A program made the translations under genes and the position numbers. Below are positions 1 to 8,400 of a stretch of 16,393 nt of DNA, piece after piece. The first letter of the stretch is position 1, and each line of letters begins with the position of its first letter. The notes below the pieces were generated by a model, which was given only the letters and a program-made list of their open reading frames with translations, ran no database searches and was not told the origin of the DNA. The DNA lies in NCBI GenBank assembly GCA_020343555.1, contig CP070800.1:1682063-1698455 (forward strand). Direction: 5' to 3'. The stretch is from Dehalococcoidales bacterium (GTDB lineage Bacteria; Chloroflexota; Dehalococcoidia; Dehalococcoidales; UBA2162).

Positions 1-1641
1 ACGATATTGTACGAGGAGAACATCGCACCACGTCGTATGCGTCTTCATCAACAGGTGGCCCAAGTACTGGAAGAAGTATACGCAAATCGTTTGCAAGATC
101 ACGCTGGAGAATTGGCAGATCACTTCTCTTACTCGACAGAAACATCAGACCTCACTAAGGCAGTCCATTATGGTGAAATGGCAGCCCGGCAAGCGCTAGC
201 CGTTTATGCCCATGGTGAACGCGTACGATTACTGGAACACGTGTTGAAAGTACAGGAAGTACTTAATCCTAACGATATTGAAAAACGTTGTGACCTTCTA
301 AGAAGGTTGAGTGATGCCCTTACGATATCAGGCGAACCAAGACGTGCTCTCGATATGGAATTACCTGAAGCATTCACTCTTGCTGAGTCAATCAACGACA
401 ACTATCGGGCTTCACGCGTATGCCTTTATGCAATGATAGCTCTGGCAAATTACGGGACGACTTTAGCAGCTGACACACCTGAATTTGCCAAATGGGTTGA
501 ACGTGCAGATCGATATGCACCCCCAGACACTGTCGAACGCGCCTGGGCTGATGCATTCAAGGGAACGATGTACTGCGTCAAGGGTCGGCATGAAGAGGGA
601 GTTGAATTCTTGAGTCGTGCCGTTACACTTTCACGTAAACTCGGCAAACCAAATCCTTATTGGATGTCAGTTCATATGTACTCGCAATACGCCGCAGCCC
701 CGAAACGTCTCGAAGAACGATTACTTCTAGCTGAAGAACTGGCATCAATCCCGCGAACTGGGATAGATACAGCAACCCTTGGTACTGCATTATTCCACAT
801 GGGTAGTACCTTTCTGGAAGCAGGCAAGCGAGATAAAGCAGAAGAACTGTTCAATGAAATGAAAGACCTGAGTGAACGGAGTGCCAGACCCATGCTTGAA
901 TTGCTGGTTTTACGAGGCGATTTATACTTGGCAACCCTTGATGGTCGCCTTGAAGAAGCGGTAGAAACAAGCCAGAAGATGCAATCAACCGGTGAAGAAG
1001 TAGGTTTATCGGAGTTTGCCACAGCTGCTGCGGCTTACTTTAATCTTACTCCTTATATTCATACGGGAAAATATGAAGAAGCTTATCAGCTGGCGCAGCT
1101 TCTACCACCGGTACCGTCTATGGTGGCGAGCGTTTTTTGTCTGGCACATATGGGGCGTAAAGAAGAAGCGAACCGAATTCTTGAAGAACTCGTGGTGGAA
1201 CCGTCCGTTACCGGAACTGAAGACGAGGAAACTCCTGCGTATATCTTGGCGGTGTTGTTAGACGCTGCGGTAGCAACTAACCACGTGAAAGCAGCCGAGA
1301 TACTTCTCAAACGTCTTTCTGGTACGGATGTTCAATCAACAAGCTATTTCTGTATGACCTGTATATTACGCCATCTCGGAGCGGCTGCAAGTTTAACAAA
1401 TAAACCTGAAGATGCCCGGGACTACTATCGAGAAGCTCTTGAAGTCTCTACTAATATGAATTTCCGGCCTGAATTAGCTCTTACAAGACTGGAGATTGCC
1501 GAGTTGCTTCTCAAGCATTTCCCAGACGAAAAAGCCGAAGCTGTCCAGCACCTTGATTTCGCCATAAAAGAATTCCGTGAAATGAATATGCAGCCATCTT
1601 TAAACCGTTCCCTTGAACACAAGGATATACTTAAAGCATAG
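1..1641 (+). CDS. TPR-repeat regulator, C-terminal part (cyclase/AAA-ATPase-associated type), 5' truncated by the window
   Basis: The reading frame is open from the first base, so the true start lies left of the window. About 547 residues are visible. The first visible segment (residues around MRLHQQVAQVLEEVYA, then HAGELADHF) matches the linker just after the AAA/NACHT-like ATPase domain of large bacterial multidomain proteins that often begin with an adenylate/guanylate cyclase or LuxR-type domain. The rest is all-helical with repeated Ala/Leu-rich helix pairs (for example AHGERVRLLEHVL, KRDKAEELFNEM, KPEDARDYYREALEV), as expected of tetratricopeptide repeats. Such repeats form a superhelical protein- or ligand-binding scaffold in the cytoplasm. 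No catalytic motif is visible in this part. The next gene starts about 60 bases downstream on the same strand. The TPR assignment is firm; the identity of the missing N-terminal domains is inference from family architecture. Confidence 0.75.
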   Translation, partial: TILYEENIAPRRMRLHQQVAQVLEEVYANRLQDHAGELADHFSYSTETSDLTKAVHYGEMAARQALAVYAHGERVRLLEHVLKVQEVLNPNDIEKRCDLLRRLSDALTISGEPRRALDMELPEAFTLAESINDNYRASRVCLYAMIALANYGTTLAADTPEFAKWVERADRYAPPDTVERAWADAFKGTMYCVKGRHEEGVEFLSRAVTLSRKLGKPNPYWMSVHMYSQYAAAPKRLEERLLLAEELASIPRTGIDTATLGTALFHMGSTFLEAGKRDKAEELFNEMKDLSERSARPMLELLVLRGDLYLATLDGRLEEAVETSQKMQSTGEEVGLSEFATAAAAYFNLTPYIHTGKYEEAYQLAQLLPPVPSMVASVFCLAHMGRKEEANRILEELVVEPSVTGTEDEETPAYILAVLLDAAVATNHVKAAEILLKRLSGTDVQSTSYFCMTCILRHLGAAASLTNKPEDARDYYREALEVSTNMNFRPELALTRLEIAELLLKHFPDEKAEAVQHLDFAIKEFREMNMQPSLNRSLEHKDILKA

Positions 1642-1690
1642 TTCTAATAATGATTTATCAGCCAACACGGAAAATAGATTAACAAATAAC

Positions 1691-1695
1691 AGGAG
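1691..1695 (+). promoter_or_regulatory. Shine-Dalgarno site that fixes a TTG start at 1703
   Basis: AGGAG lies 7 bases before the in-frame TTG at 1703-1705. The more upstream in-frame ATG (1613) lies inside the preceding gene, and the 30 residues it would add are polar and unlike any hydrolase N-terminus. The TTG start is therefore preferred. Confidence 0.7.
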
Positions 1696-1702
1696 CTCAA
1701 GA

Positions 1703-2461
1703 TTGGCAGTTGTTAACAACGACGGAATAAATATTTATTACGAAGTCGAAGGTGCAGGTTCTCCGGTAATTCTTCATCATGGTTTTGCAGGATCATTAGA
1801 AGACTGGCGTGAATTTGGCTATGTGGACTCTTTGAAGAATGATTTCCAGTTGATTCTGATGGATGCCCGTGGTCATGGTAAAAGCGACAAACCACACGAT
1901 TCTCAAGCTTATCTTATTGAGAACAGAGTTAAAGATGTTATCGCGGTTATTGATGACATTAAGGTAGATATGGCACATTTCTTAGGTTATTCCTATGGTG
2001 GAAGACTTGCCTTTGAATTAGCATTGAACACCCCAAAAAGAATGAAATCATATATCGTATCCGGAATTGGCGCTCGAGGACAGAATCCTGATTATTTACT
2101 AAACCGGATAAAAAACTTAGAAACTGGGCCAGAGGGATTGGTAAAAACATTTGAACAATCCGACAAAATATCAAACGAAATGCGCGATCGCCTCCTACAA
2201 AATGATTGTGAAGCACTCATTGCCATATTAAAAACGCCATGGCCTTATCGGGGAAACGACCTCCAATACATGAAAGAACCATTTCTCCTCCTCGGAGGTG
2301 AATTTGATCCGGGATTCACAACAATAGAAGATGCCAGCGAACAGCTCCCTGATTCTACATTTGTTCCTTTAACCGGGTTAAATCATATGCAGACGGCAGT
2401 CCAGATCGACAAAGTACTTCCACATATCAAAGAGTTCCTGGCCAGAGTTAGTAACATGTAA
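1703..2461 (+). CDS. alpha/beta-fold hydrolase
   Basis: A 252-residue protein of usual length for a single-domain alpha/beta hydrolase, probably a soluble esterase, lipase or C-C bond hydrolase of unknown substrate. Visible landmarks are the opening strand INIYYEVEG (about residues 9-17), the oxyanion-hole motif HHGFAG (25-30), the conserved DARGHGKSD turn (54-62), the nucleophile elbow GYSYGG with Ser97, the acid Asp202 in GEFDPG, and the base His228 in GLNHMQ. The full Ser-Asp-His triad is present, so the enzyme should be active. There is no signal peptide or membrane segment. The start is the TTG at 1703, chosen because of the AGGAG 7 bases upstream; an ATG at 1613 would add 30 unsupported residues. 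It follows the TPR regulator closely on the same strand, an arrangement compatible with co-transcription. The family is certain; the substrate cannot be read from the sequence. Confidence 0.9.
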   Translation: MAVVNNDGINIYYEVEGAGSPVILHHGFAGSLEDWREFGYVDSLKNDFQLILMDARGHGKSDKPHDSQAYLIENRVKDVIAVIDDIKVDMAHFLGYSYGGRLAFELALNTPKRMKSYIVSGIGARGQNPDYLLNRIKNLETGPEGLVKTFEQSDKISNEMRDRLLQNDCEALIAILKTPWPYRGNDLQYMKEPFLLLGGEFDPGFTTIEDASEQLPDSTFVPLTGLNHMQTAVQIDKVLPHIKEFLARVSNM

Positions 2462-2597
2462 ATGCATTACAACGACCTCTGAATGCTGCTGGTATCTTCA
2501 TATATATCACAACCTCAAATATTATCACATCTGCTTGCGTTTTTACCTCGTTTATGCATAAATAGAGGGTAAAATTTTTATATAGAGAGGTGATATC

Positions 2598-2951
2598 ATG
2601 ACACGCTATCTGTTTTTCGCCTACAGTGACTGCAAAGACCCGGATCGTGAGGATGAATATAACGAATGGTATAACACGAAACATGTTCCAGATATGCTGG
2701 CAATTCCCGGTATGATACAGGCAACTCGCTGGGTTAGCGGTGAAGAACGAACCGGAAAGCAACGACAATACCTTGCCCTGTACGAACTGGAGACCGACGA
2801 TATCGAGGAGTTCGATAACAAGGTAAGAGAAGCCACTATGTCGACCATCGAACAGGGCAGATTCAGTGATCTTCCCGTATTCGAACCACCTGACGTTCCA
2901 CGTTTCTATTACCAGATACTGCCCGTTCAAAAGCCACAACCGTCTCCATAA
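2598..2951 (+). CDS. small EthD/Dabb-like alpha-beta barrel (ferredoxin-fold) protein
   Basis: A 117-residue cytoplasmic protein preceded by a good ribosome site (GAGAGGTGA, 2585-2593). The core EDEYNEWYNTKHVPDM followed by AIPG (residues about 18-38) and an aromatic/arginine strand ATRW is typical of dimeric alpha-beta barrel proteins of the EthD/Dabb superfamily. In these the conserved Trp/Tyr/His face lines a small hydrophobic pocket. Many members are uncharacterised; some are stress-induced or help degrade ethers and aromatic compounds. The C-terminus is Pro-rich and probably disordered. It sits 136 bases after the hydrolase gene and before the promoter of the amidohydrolase operon, so it may be its own unit or the end of the left-hand one. 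The fold assignment is by motif resemblance; the function is unknown. Confidence 0.75.
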   Translation: MTRYLFFAYSDCKDPDREDEYNEWYNTKHVPDMLAIPGMIQATRWVSGEERTGKQRQYLALYELETDDIEEFDNKVREATMSTIEQGRFSDLPVFEPPDVPRFYYQILPVQKPQPSP

Positions 2952-2960
2952 CTTGGGTGA

Positions 2961-3011
2961 AATATTTAGAAAATATTAACAAACGTTCGTAAATTAAGTG
3001 GTGAAATTTCA
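2961..3011 (+). repeat. cluster of three small palindromes upstream of the amidohydrolase promoter
   Basis: Three dyad-symmetric elements lie within 51 bases: AATATTT-AGA-AAATATT (2961-2977, perfect arms), ACAAACGTTCGT (2979-2990, 10 of 12 positions symmetric) and TGAAATTTCA (3002-3011, perfect). They begin just after the stop codon at 2951 and end about 50 bases before the -35 element at 3061. They could be operator sites for a dimeric regulator; the first could alternatively be a weak hairpin ending the upstream gene. AT-rich palindromes also arise by chance, so the regulatory role is only suggested. Confidence 0.35.
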
Positions 3012-3060
3012 GGCGAAAAACTCCTGTACCTACGCTCGAATCGGGTAGCCTGCGTCAAAA

Positions 3061-3095
3061 TTGACATTGACATAGCCAGATAATATACTATAAAA
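3061..3095 (+). promoter_or_regulatory. two overlapping sigma70-type promoters for the amidohydrolase operon
   Basis: TTGACA occurs twice back to back (3061-3066 and 3067-3072). The first is followed after 17 bases by TATACT (3084-3089), the second after 16 bases by TATAAA (3089-3094). Both pairs have a perfect -35 and a five-of-six -10, so transcription probably begins near 3096-3102, giving a leader of about 70 bases before the ATG at 3171. This is one of the two best promoter matches in the window and indicates that a new transcription unit starts here. Confidence 0.75.
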
Positions 3096-3170
3096 GTCAC
3101 CCCGAATTGTTTACACAGAGAAATTTTCTATCTCTTTAATGGCATAAAAAGTTAAGAAAGGAGAATCTTT

Positions 3171-4100
3171 ATGATTATAGATGCTCACATGCATCTTAGC
3201 GGGACCGGTTGGGTAAGAGGTAAATATCTACGCTTCGTGTGGAAGATGTATATTACCGAGTATAATCGGGTCCATAAAACAAACAAAACCCCTGATGACT
3301 TTAAGGATATGCTAACGGCTATGAAGCCATCGGTGGTAGACCCCGAGGGCGATGGTGTGGTTGAATTGATGGACCAGGCAGGGGTGGATAAGGCTGTTAT
3401 TTTCCCCGTGGACTGGGAGGCAATAACCGGACCTCCGAAAGTTCCGTATAGAGATCAGAATAAAGCCCATGCCGATGCGGCGAAGAAGCATAAGGGTCGG
3501 TTCATACCGATTTGTGCACTTGATCCCAGGCGAGGGAACGCTATGGACCTTGCCAAGGAAGCTATTGAAGACTGGGGAATGAAGGGATTTTACTTCATGC
3601 CAGCCACGGGATTTAAACCGGATGATCCTGTTTGCTACCCCATTTATGAAAAATGTATTGACTGGGGAGTACCCATGATTATCCATTGCGGGAAGGAAAT
3701 AGCTCATTGGGACTATAATCATCCGACACAAAGGATCGCCAATGTAGCCCTCACTTACCCCGAGCTCAATGTGGTGTTAGGACATGCCGGTACGAGAATA
3801 TATAGAAATGAAGCCATAGAGGCCTGTATTATACCTAATCTCTACATGGACTTTTCTGAGTACCAGGGCTTCTGGCGCCTGCAGCCCAATTACTTTTATC
3901 AATGGCTGCGGGATGCGATAGATGCCTGCGGTCCTGAGAAGGTAATGTTTGGCAGCGGTTTCCCCAATCCGAATGTATTGACCCATGAATCTGAGTGGGT
4001 TAAGGCAATCACGGAACCGCAAACAGATATTGAGTTCACTGCCGAAGAAATAGAATGGGTGATGGGAAAGTCTGCTGAGGCAGTGTTCGACACTAAATAA
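3171..4100 (+). CDS. amidohydrolase-2 family protein (ACMSD/decarboxylase-like TIM barrel)
   Basis: A 309-residue protein with the amidohydrolase-2 layout: DAHMH at residues 4-8 (metal ligands His6 and His8), a (beta/alpha)8 body, His172 in IIHCGKE, His205 in LGHAGTR, and the C-terminal FGSGFP signature at 261-265. Family members are metal-dependent hydrolases or non-oxidative decarboxylases acting on aromatic or cyclic acids. The last motif normally reads GSDxP, with the Asp as a metal ligand or proton-transfer residue. Here the codon at 3957-3959 is GGT, giving Gly263, so the usual catalytic Asp is missing. All four histidines remain. The start has a strong ribosome site (AAAGGAG, 3157-3163). 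It is the first gene of a three-gene unit and ends 17 bases before the nitroreductase. Family is sure; activity and substrate are open because of the Asp loss. Confidence 0.9.
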   Translation: MIIDAHMHLSGTGWVRGKYLRFVWKMYITEYNRVHKTNKTPDDFKDMLTAMKPSVVDPEGDGVVELMDQAGVDKAVIFPVDWEAITGPPKVPYRDQNKAHADAAKKHKGRFIPICALDPRRGNAMDLAKEAIEDWGMKGFYFMPATGFKPDDPVCYPIYEKCIDWGVPMIIHCGKEIAHWDYNHPTQRIANVALTYPELNVVLGHAGTRIYRNEAIEACIIPNLYMDFSEYQGFWRLQPNYFYQWLRDAIDACGPEKVMFGSGFPNPNVLTHESEWVKAITEPQTDIEFTAEEIEWVMGKSAEAVFDTK

Positions 4101-4117
4101 AAGGGAGAGAAAAAAAT

Positions 4118-4777
4118 ATGGCTGATATTATTGACCTGATTTCAAGCAGGAGAAGCGTCAGAAGATTTACCGACGACCCTGTACCTGACGAAGCAATCGA
4201 CAAGCTAATCGAAGCAGCCAGGTGGGCACCAAGCGGTGAAAATGAGCAACCGTGGAGGCTCATCGTTGTGAGAGACCCGGACACTAAAGCCAAGATTGCT
4301 GAAATAGCCAAGTTAGGTACCGGCGGGCGTGTTACCGCGGAATACAGTCTTTCGGACTACTGGCAGAGAAAGTTCGCCGGCGTTAAAAATCCGGAAACGC
4401 GAGCCAGGCTCTTTAAGACTATGTATACGGGACAGGCTTCAGAATTCGCCGGTAATGCACCCGTAGTAATTGTCGTAATCGGCGAACTATATGATATGTT
4501 CGACACTCCTTACGACCTGTCCTGTGCTATAACGAATATGCTCCTCGAGGCACATTCTCTTGGTCTGGGTGCCTGCTGGGTACACGGCCCATCAGTATAT
4601 CCCTCAATTGTTAAGAAAATGAAAGAATTGCTGAAAATACCTACCGGGATGGGAGAATATAAACTTATAGCCACTGTCTCTCTTGGCTGGCCTGCTGAAA
4701 GTCCAAAAGCAAGAGAGAAGAAAGAGTTCGATGATATCGTTTTCTGGGAAGAATTCGGCAGGAAGGAGAGACCATAA
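4118..4777 (+). CDS. nitroreductase family FMN-dependent oxidoreductase
   Basis: A 219-residue soluble flavoprotein of usual length. The FMN phosphate-binding start SSRRSVRRF (about residues 9-17), APSGENEQPW (about 37-46) and the later LGLGACWVHGP segment (about 147-157) are classic nitroreductase-family motifs. Such enzymes bind FMN as homodimers and use NAD(P)H to reduce nitroaromatics, quinones, enones or related acceptors; a few act in cofactor biosynthesis or dehalogenation. The substrate cannot be inferred. AAGGGAGAG (4101-4109) serves as ribosome site. The gene follows the amidohydrolase closely, and its stop codon is directly followed by the ATG of the next gene, so the three products are almost certainly co-expressed. 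The pairing of a ring-acting amidohydrolase with a flavin reductase suggests metabolism of an aromatic or heterocyclic compound, which is inference. Confidence 0.92.
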   Translation: MADIIDLISSRRSVRRFTDDPVPDEAIDKLIEAARWAPSGENEQPWRLIVVRDPDTKAKIAEIAKLGTGGRVTAEYSLSDYWQRKFAGVKNPETRARLFKTMYTGQASEFAGNAPVVIVVIGELYDMFDTPYDLSCAITNMLLEAHSLGLGACWVHGPSVYPSIVKKMKELLKIPTGMGEYKLIATVSLGWPAESPKAREKKEFDDIVFWEEFGRKERP

Positions 4778-5281
4778 ATGGATGATAAAATTGCCTATTT
4801 CAATGATTTACTGGTCAGGTTAGAAGAAATTTTCTACCACGAACTATCGGGAATGACTCATCCAAAGGTAGAATACGTAGGAATTGACTTCCTCAGGTCA
4901 AAGAACATCGAGGGGAGTACGGTAGAAGAAATACTAGACGCCTGCATCAAAGAAATTACGGCAGGCGGTCTTGCTGAGGAAGTCACTTACTCAAGGGCTG
5001 GAGAAGGAATATTACTTATCCTTAAAATCAAGAACTGCATTCATATCCCGATGGAAGCCAAGCTTCAATACGGTCTGAAAAACGAAGGCGGGGTTGCACC
5101 TTATATGTGCCCTATCGCCAATATGATTCTGGACAGGATACTTGAGGTTCTCAACTTCCAGATGGTCTACAATGCCTCCATTGAGAGTATTGATACTGAA
5201 ACAGGCGAGTGTTCTCTTAAATGCGTGATTTACGAAAGCGCAGAGAAGATAGGTCAGGTAGGAGACTGGAGAGACCTCTAG
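4778..5281 (+). CDS. conserved-looking protein of unknown function, 167 residues, possible V4R-like small-molecule or metal-binding domain
   Basis: The ATG follows the nitroreductase stop without a gap and has AAGGAGAG (4763-4770) 7 bases upstream, so translation is well supported. The protein is acidic and soluble with no signal or membrane segment. The N-terminal half is helical with a DFLRSKNIEG-type segment. The C-terminal half has strands and cysteines: Cys87 (KNCIHI), Cys111 in APYMCPIANMILDRIL, then Cys145 and Cys149 in DTETGECSLKC. A Cys-Pro helix followed by a GxC strand recalls V4R/hydrocarbon-binding or methanogen-output-like domains, which bind metals or small ligands, but the resemblance is weak. 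As the last gene of the amidohydrolase-nitroreductase unit it could be a ligand sensor or an accessory subunit. I do not recognise the family with confidence. Confidence 0.7.
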   Translation: MDDKIAYFNDLLVRLEEIFYHELSGMTHPKVEYVGIDFLRSKNIEGSTVEEILDACIKEITAGGLAEEVTYSRAGEGILLILKIKNCIHIPMEAKLQYGLKNEGGVAPYMCPIANMILDRILEVLNFQMVYNASIESIDTETGECSLKCVIYESAEKIGQVGDWRDL

Positions 5282-5324
5282 TAAATCGAATCAAAGAAGA
5301 TATAAGCAAGACCTGTAAATAATC

Positions 5325-5361
5325 AGGGGGAATGTTAGTAAACATTCCCCCTCAACTTTTT
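5325..5361 (+). terminator. Rho-independent terminator of the amidohydrolase-nitroreductase operon
   Basis: A perfect 12-bp stem (AGGGGGAATGTT, loop AGTA, AACATTCCCCCT; 5325-5352) is followed by a run of five T at 5357-5361. It lies between convergent genes ending at 5281 and 5415. The stem would form on either strand, but the T-run favours the + strand. Confidence 0.85.
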
Positions 5362-5414
5362 AAGATGTTTTTACAGGGCATTCGCCTAAAACAACTTAAT
5401 TTTACCGTTTCGCG

Positions 5415-8400
5415 TTAGTCTTCATCTATGATTTCTTTATCGCAACGCAGGCACCGGTTGGCCTCTTCTACAGCATCTTCTCTCGAATATCCGGCTTCGA
5501 CTTCATTAAAGTTCTTAATCCGCTGAGCAACAGGTAACATGGTAATATCTGGACGTCGCTGCTCCTCTGCTTCTTCCAATGGTGGCAGTTCTTTTTCCGG
5601 CGGCGCAAGTGTCTGATCGATCTCGCCACTACCGCCAAGATATTTATCGATCGAGATAGCCACCTGTCTACCATAAGCAATCGCTTCGATTACAGAAGCC
5701 GGTCCACTTACGACATCACCGCCAGCGTAAACTCCTTTTTTACCGGTAGCTAATGTATCCGGATCGACGGTGATGGTATCGCCCTGACCGACCGGCAGAT
5801 CGAATTGCTCCGGGATCTCAGGCCGCTGACCCAGAGCTTCGATGACATTATCGAAAACCATCTTGAATTCGCTTCCTTCAATCGGTTCAGGTCGTCTTCG
5901 ACCGCTGGCATCTATCGTCCCCAGTTGCATACGGATACATTCGACTTCCAATGCATCGCCTGCCTTCGATATTTGGACAGGATTGACCAGGTAATCGATT
6001 TTGATTCCTTCGTCAATGGTCTGGACAACTTCCTCAAAGCTAGCCGGCATCTCTTCTGCTGTTCTCCTGTACAGTATAGTCACTTCTTCAGCGCCTATTC
6101 GCAGTGCGGAACGGGCAGAATCGATAGCAGCATTACCACCGCCGCATACAGCTACGCGTTTGCCTACCTTTTCCGATCGGCTAAGACTGATATCACGAAG
6201 GAAAGTTACACAATCTTCTACTCCAGGATTATCTTCACCTTCGACTCCCAACCTTGTTCCCTGATGAGTACCGATAGCTACGAATACAGCATCAAATCCC
6301 TCTTCCAGCAGACTTTCGGGAGATGCGACTGTAGTATCGGTCTTTATGGTGACACCAAGGTTCTCGATTTCTTTAATCTCATTTCTGAGCACATCTTTCG
6401 GTAATCGATAATCCGGGATGCCAACTCTCATCATCCCGCCGGCTTCCGATAATGCCTCGAATACCGTGACTTCATGACCTAATGTGTTCAGGAAATAAGC
6501 AGCGGTCAGCCCGGCTGGACCGGACCCAATGACAGCAACACTTTTCCCTGTTGACGAAGCTATCTGAAGGTTCTGTTTCCAGAGTTCACCACCGTTTTCA
6601 CTCGCGAAACGTTTCAGCATCCTGATATCAATAGCTTCATCGAGTTGACCACGGCGGCACTTCACCTCACATGGATGGAAGCACACCAGGCCGCATACAG
6701 ACGGGAATGGAATCTTCTCTCTAATCACAGCCAGTGAAGCGTCGAAATTGCCGTCGGCTATAAAACGAATGTAGCGTGGTACATCGATACCAGCCGGACA
6801 CGTATGACTACAGGGAGAACTGACGATACTCTGACAAACGGCTGCTTCGCAGTGATGCCGTTTAATATGGTCTTCATATTCATTAAGAAAGTATTGCAGG
6901 GTAGTAAGTACAGGATTGGGTGCCGTTTGACCTAATTGACAAAGTGAACCGGCTTTGACCTGTTGACAGAGATCTTTCAGGGTCTCTATATCTTCCAGTC
7001 TGCCTCTACCGGCACAGATGTTCTCCAGTATGGTAAGCATTTGTTTGGTGCCCAGACGGCACATCACGCATTTACCGCATGATTCATCCTGGGTAAACGA
7101 CAGGAAATATCGGGCAATCTCGACCATACAGGTGTCTTCATCCATGACCACCATGCCACCGGAACCAACGATAGCTCCAGCTTCTGCCAGCGTTTCATAA
7201 TCGACGGGAAGATTAAGGTGAGTTACAGGTAGACAACCACCGGACGGACCGCCGGTTTGTACTGCCTTGAATTTTTTACCGTTGGGTATTCCACCACCAA
7301 TATCGTAGATTATGTCATATAATTGAGTCCCCATAGGAACCTCAACCAATCCACTGTTAGCGATCATCCCGGTTAAAGCAAAAACGGTAGTCCCTTTACT
7401 CAATTCGGTACCGATTTGTGAGTACCAGTCAGCACCTTTAGAGATAATAACCGGAATAGAGGCAAGAGACTTGACGTTGTTGATATTGCTGGGTTTGCCC
7501 CAGAGACCTGATTGAGCTGGGAATGGAGGTTTGGGTTTTGGCATACCCCGCCCGCCTTCAATAGATGCCATTAATGCAGTTTCTTCACCACAAACAAATG
7601 CTCCGGCTCCTTCTTTAATGTGTATATTAAAACTGAAGCCAGAGTCCATCAGATTGTCACCGAGAAATCCTTTTTCTTCAGCCTGCTGAACAGCAATACG
7701 TACTCTCTTGACAGCGAGTGGATACTCAGCCCGTATGTAGATATAACCTTCTGAAGCACCGGTCGCGTAAGCAGCGATAGTCATACCTTCGATAACGGTA
7801 AAAGGATCTCCTTCCATGATGCTGCGATCCATAAACGCACCGGGATCACCTTCATCAGCATTGCATATCATATATTTCTGGTCGCCTTCCGATTGACGAA
7901 GGAGTTGCCATTTTGTACCCGTGGAAAAACCGGCACCACCACGACCACGCAGCCCGGATTGTTTCACTTCTTCTATTACCTCGTCCGGTGTCATCTCGAA
8001 CAGGCATTTTTTCAAAGCTTCAAAGCCATCGGCTGCCATGTAATCTTCAATTCTTTCAGGATTGATCTGACCACAGTTCCTGAGTATTAAACGCTGTTGT
8101 TTTCTGTAGAAGTTCACATCCTGGTAATACTGGATTGCTTCACCGGTAACCGGATCCTTGTAGAACAGACGTGAAACCGGTTTGCCGTCCCTGAGATGTG
8201 ATTCGGCGATCTCCTCAACGTCCTCTACTGTAACGTGCGTGTAGAATACTCCCTCAGGTTCAACAACCGCAATCGGTCCTTGCTGACAAAAACCATGACA
8301 TCCGGTGAAATCAACGTCGACATCTGTTAATCCGAGTTCGGATACTATTTTCTCCATAGCTTCCCGTATTTCGAAGGCTTTACCTGATACGCAACCGGTA

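Noticed and set aside
1613..1702. Upstream ATG extension of the alpha/beta hydrolase
   Set aside because: It overlaps the TPR gene, has no ribosome site and adds 30 polar residues unlike the family; the TTG at 1703 has AGGAG at ideal spacing.
2535..2563. Promoter before the EthD/Dabb-like gene (TTGCGT with a downstream ATAAAT)
   Set aside because: Only half of the consensus positions match in either box, so it is not distinguishable from AT-rich background.
2448..2939. 163-residue reading frame on the - strand opposite the EthD/Dabb-like gene
   Set aside because: It mirrors a well supported + strand gene, has no recognisable motif and no ribosome site.
3040..3060. Possible tRNA-like fragment around CGAATCGGGTAGCC
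   Set aside because: It contains a T-loop-like string only; no acceptor stem, D-arm or anticodon arm can be paired with it.
5805..6404. 199-residue + strand frame inside the NuoF-GltD gene
   Set aside because: It is antisense to a clear multidomain enzyme, and its composition (rich in Ser, Phe and Tyr) is that of an antisense shadow.
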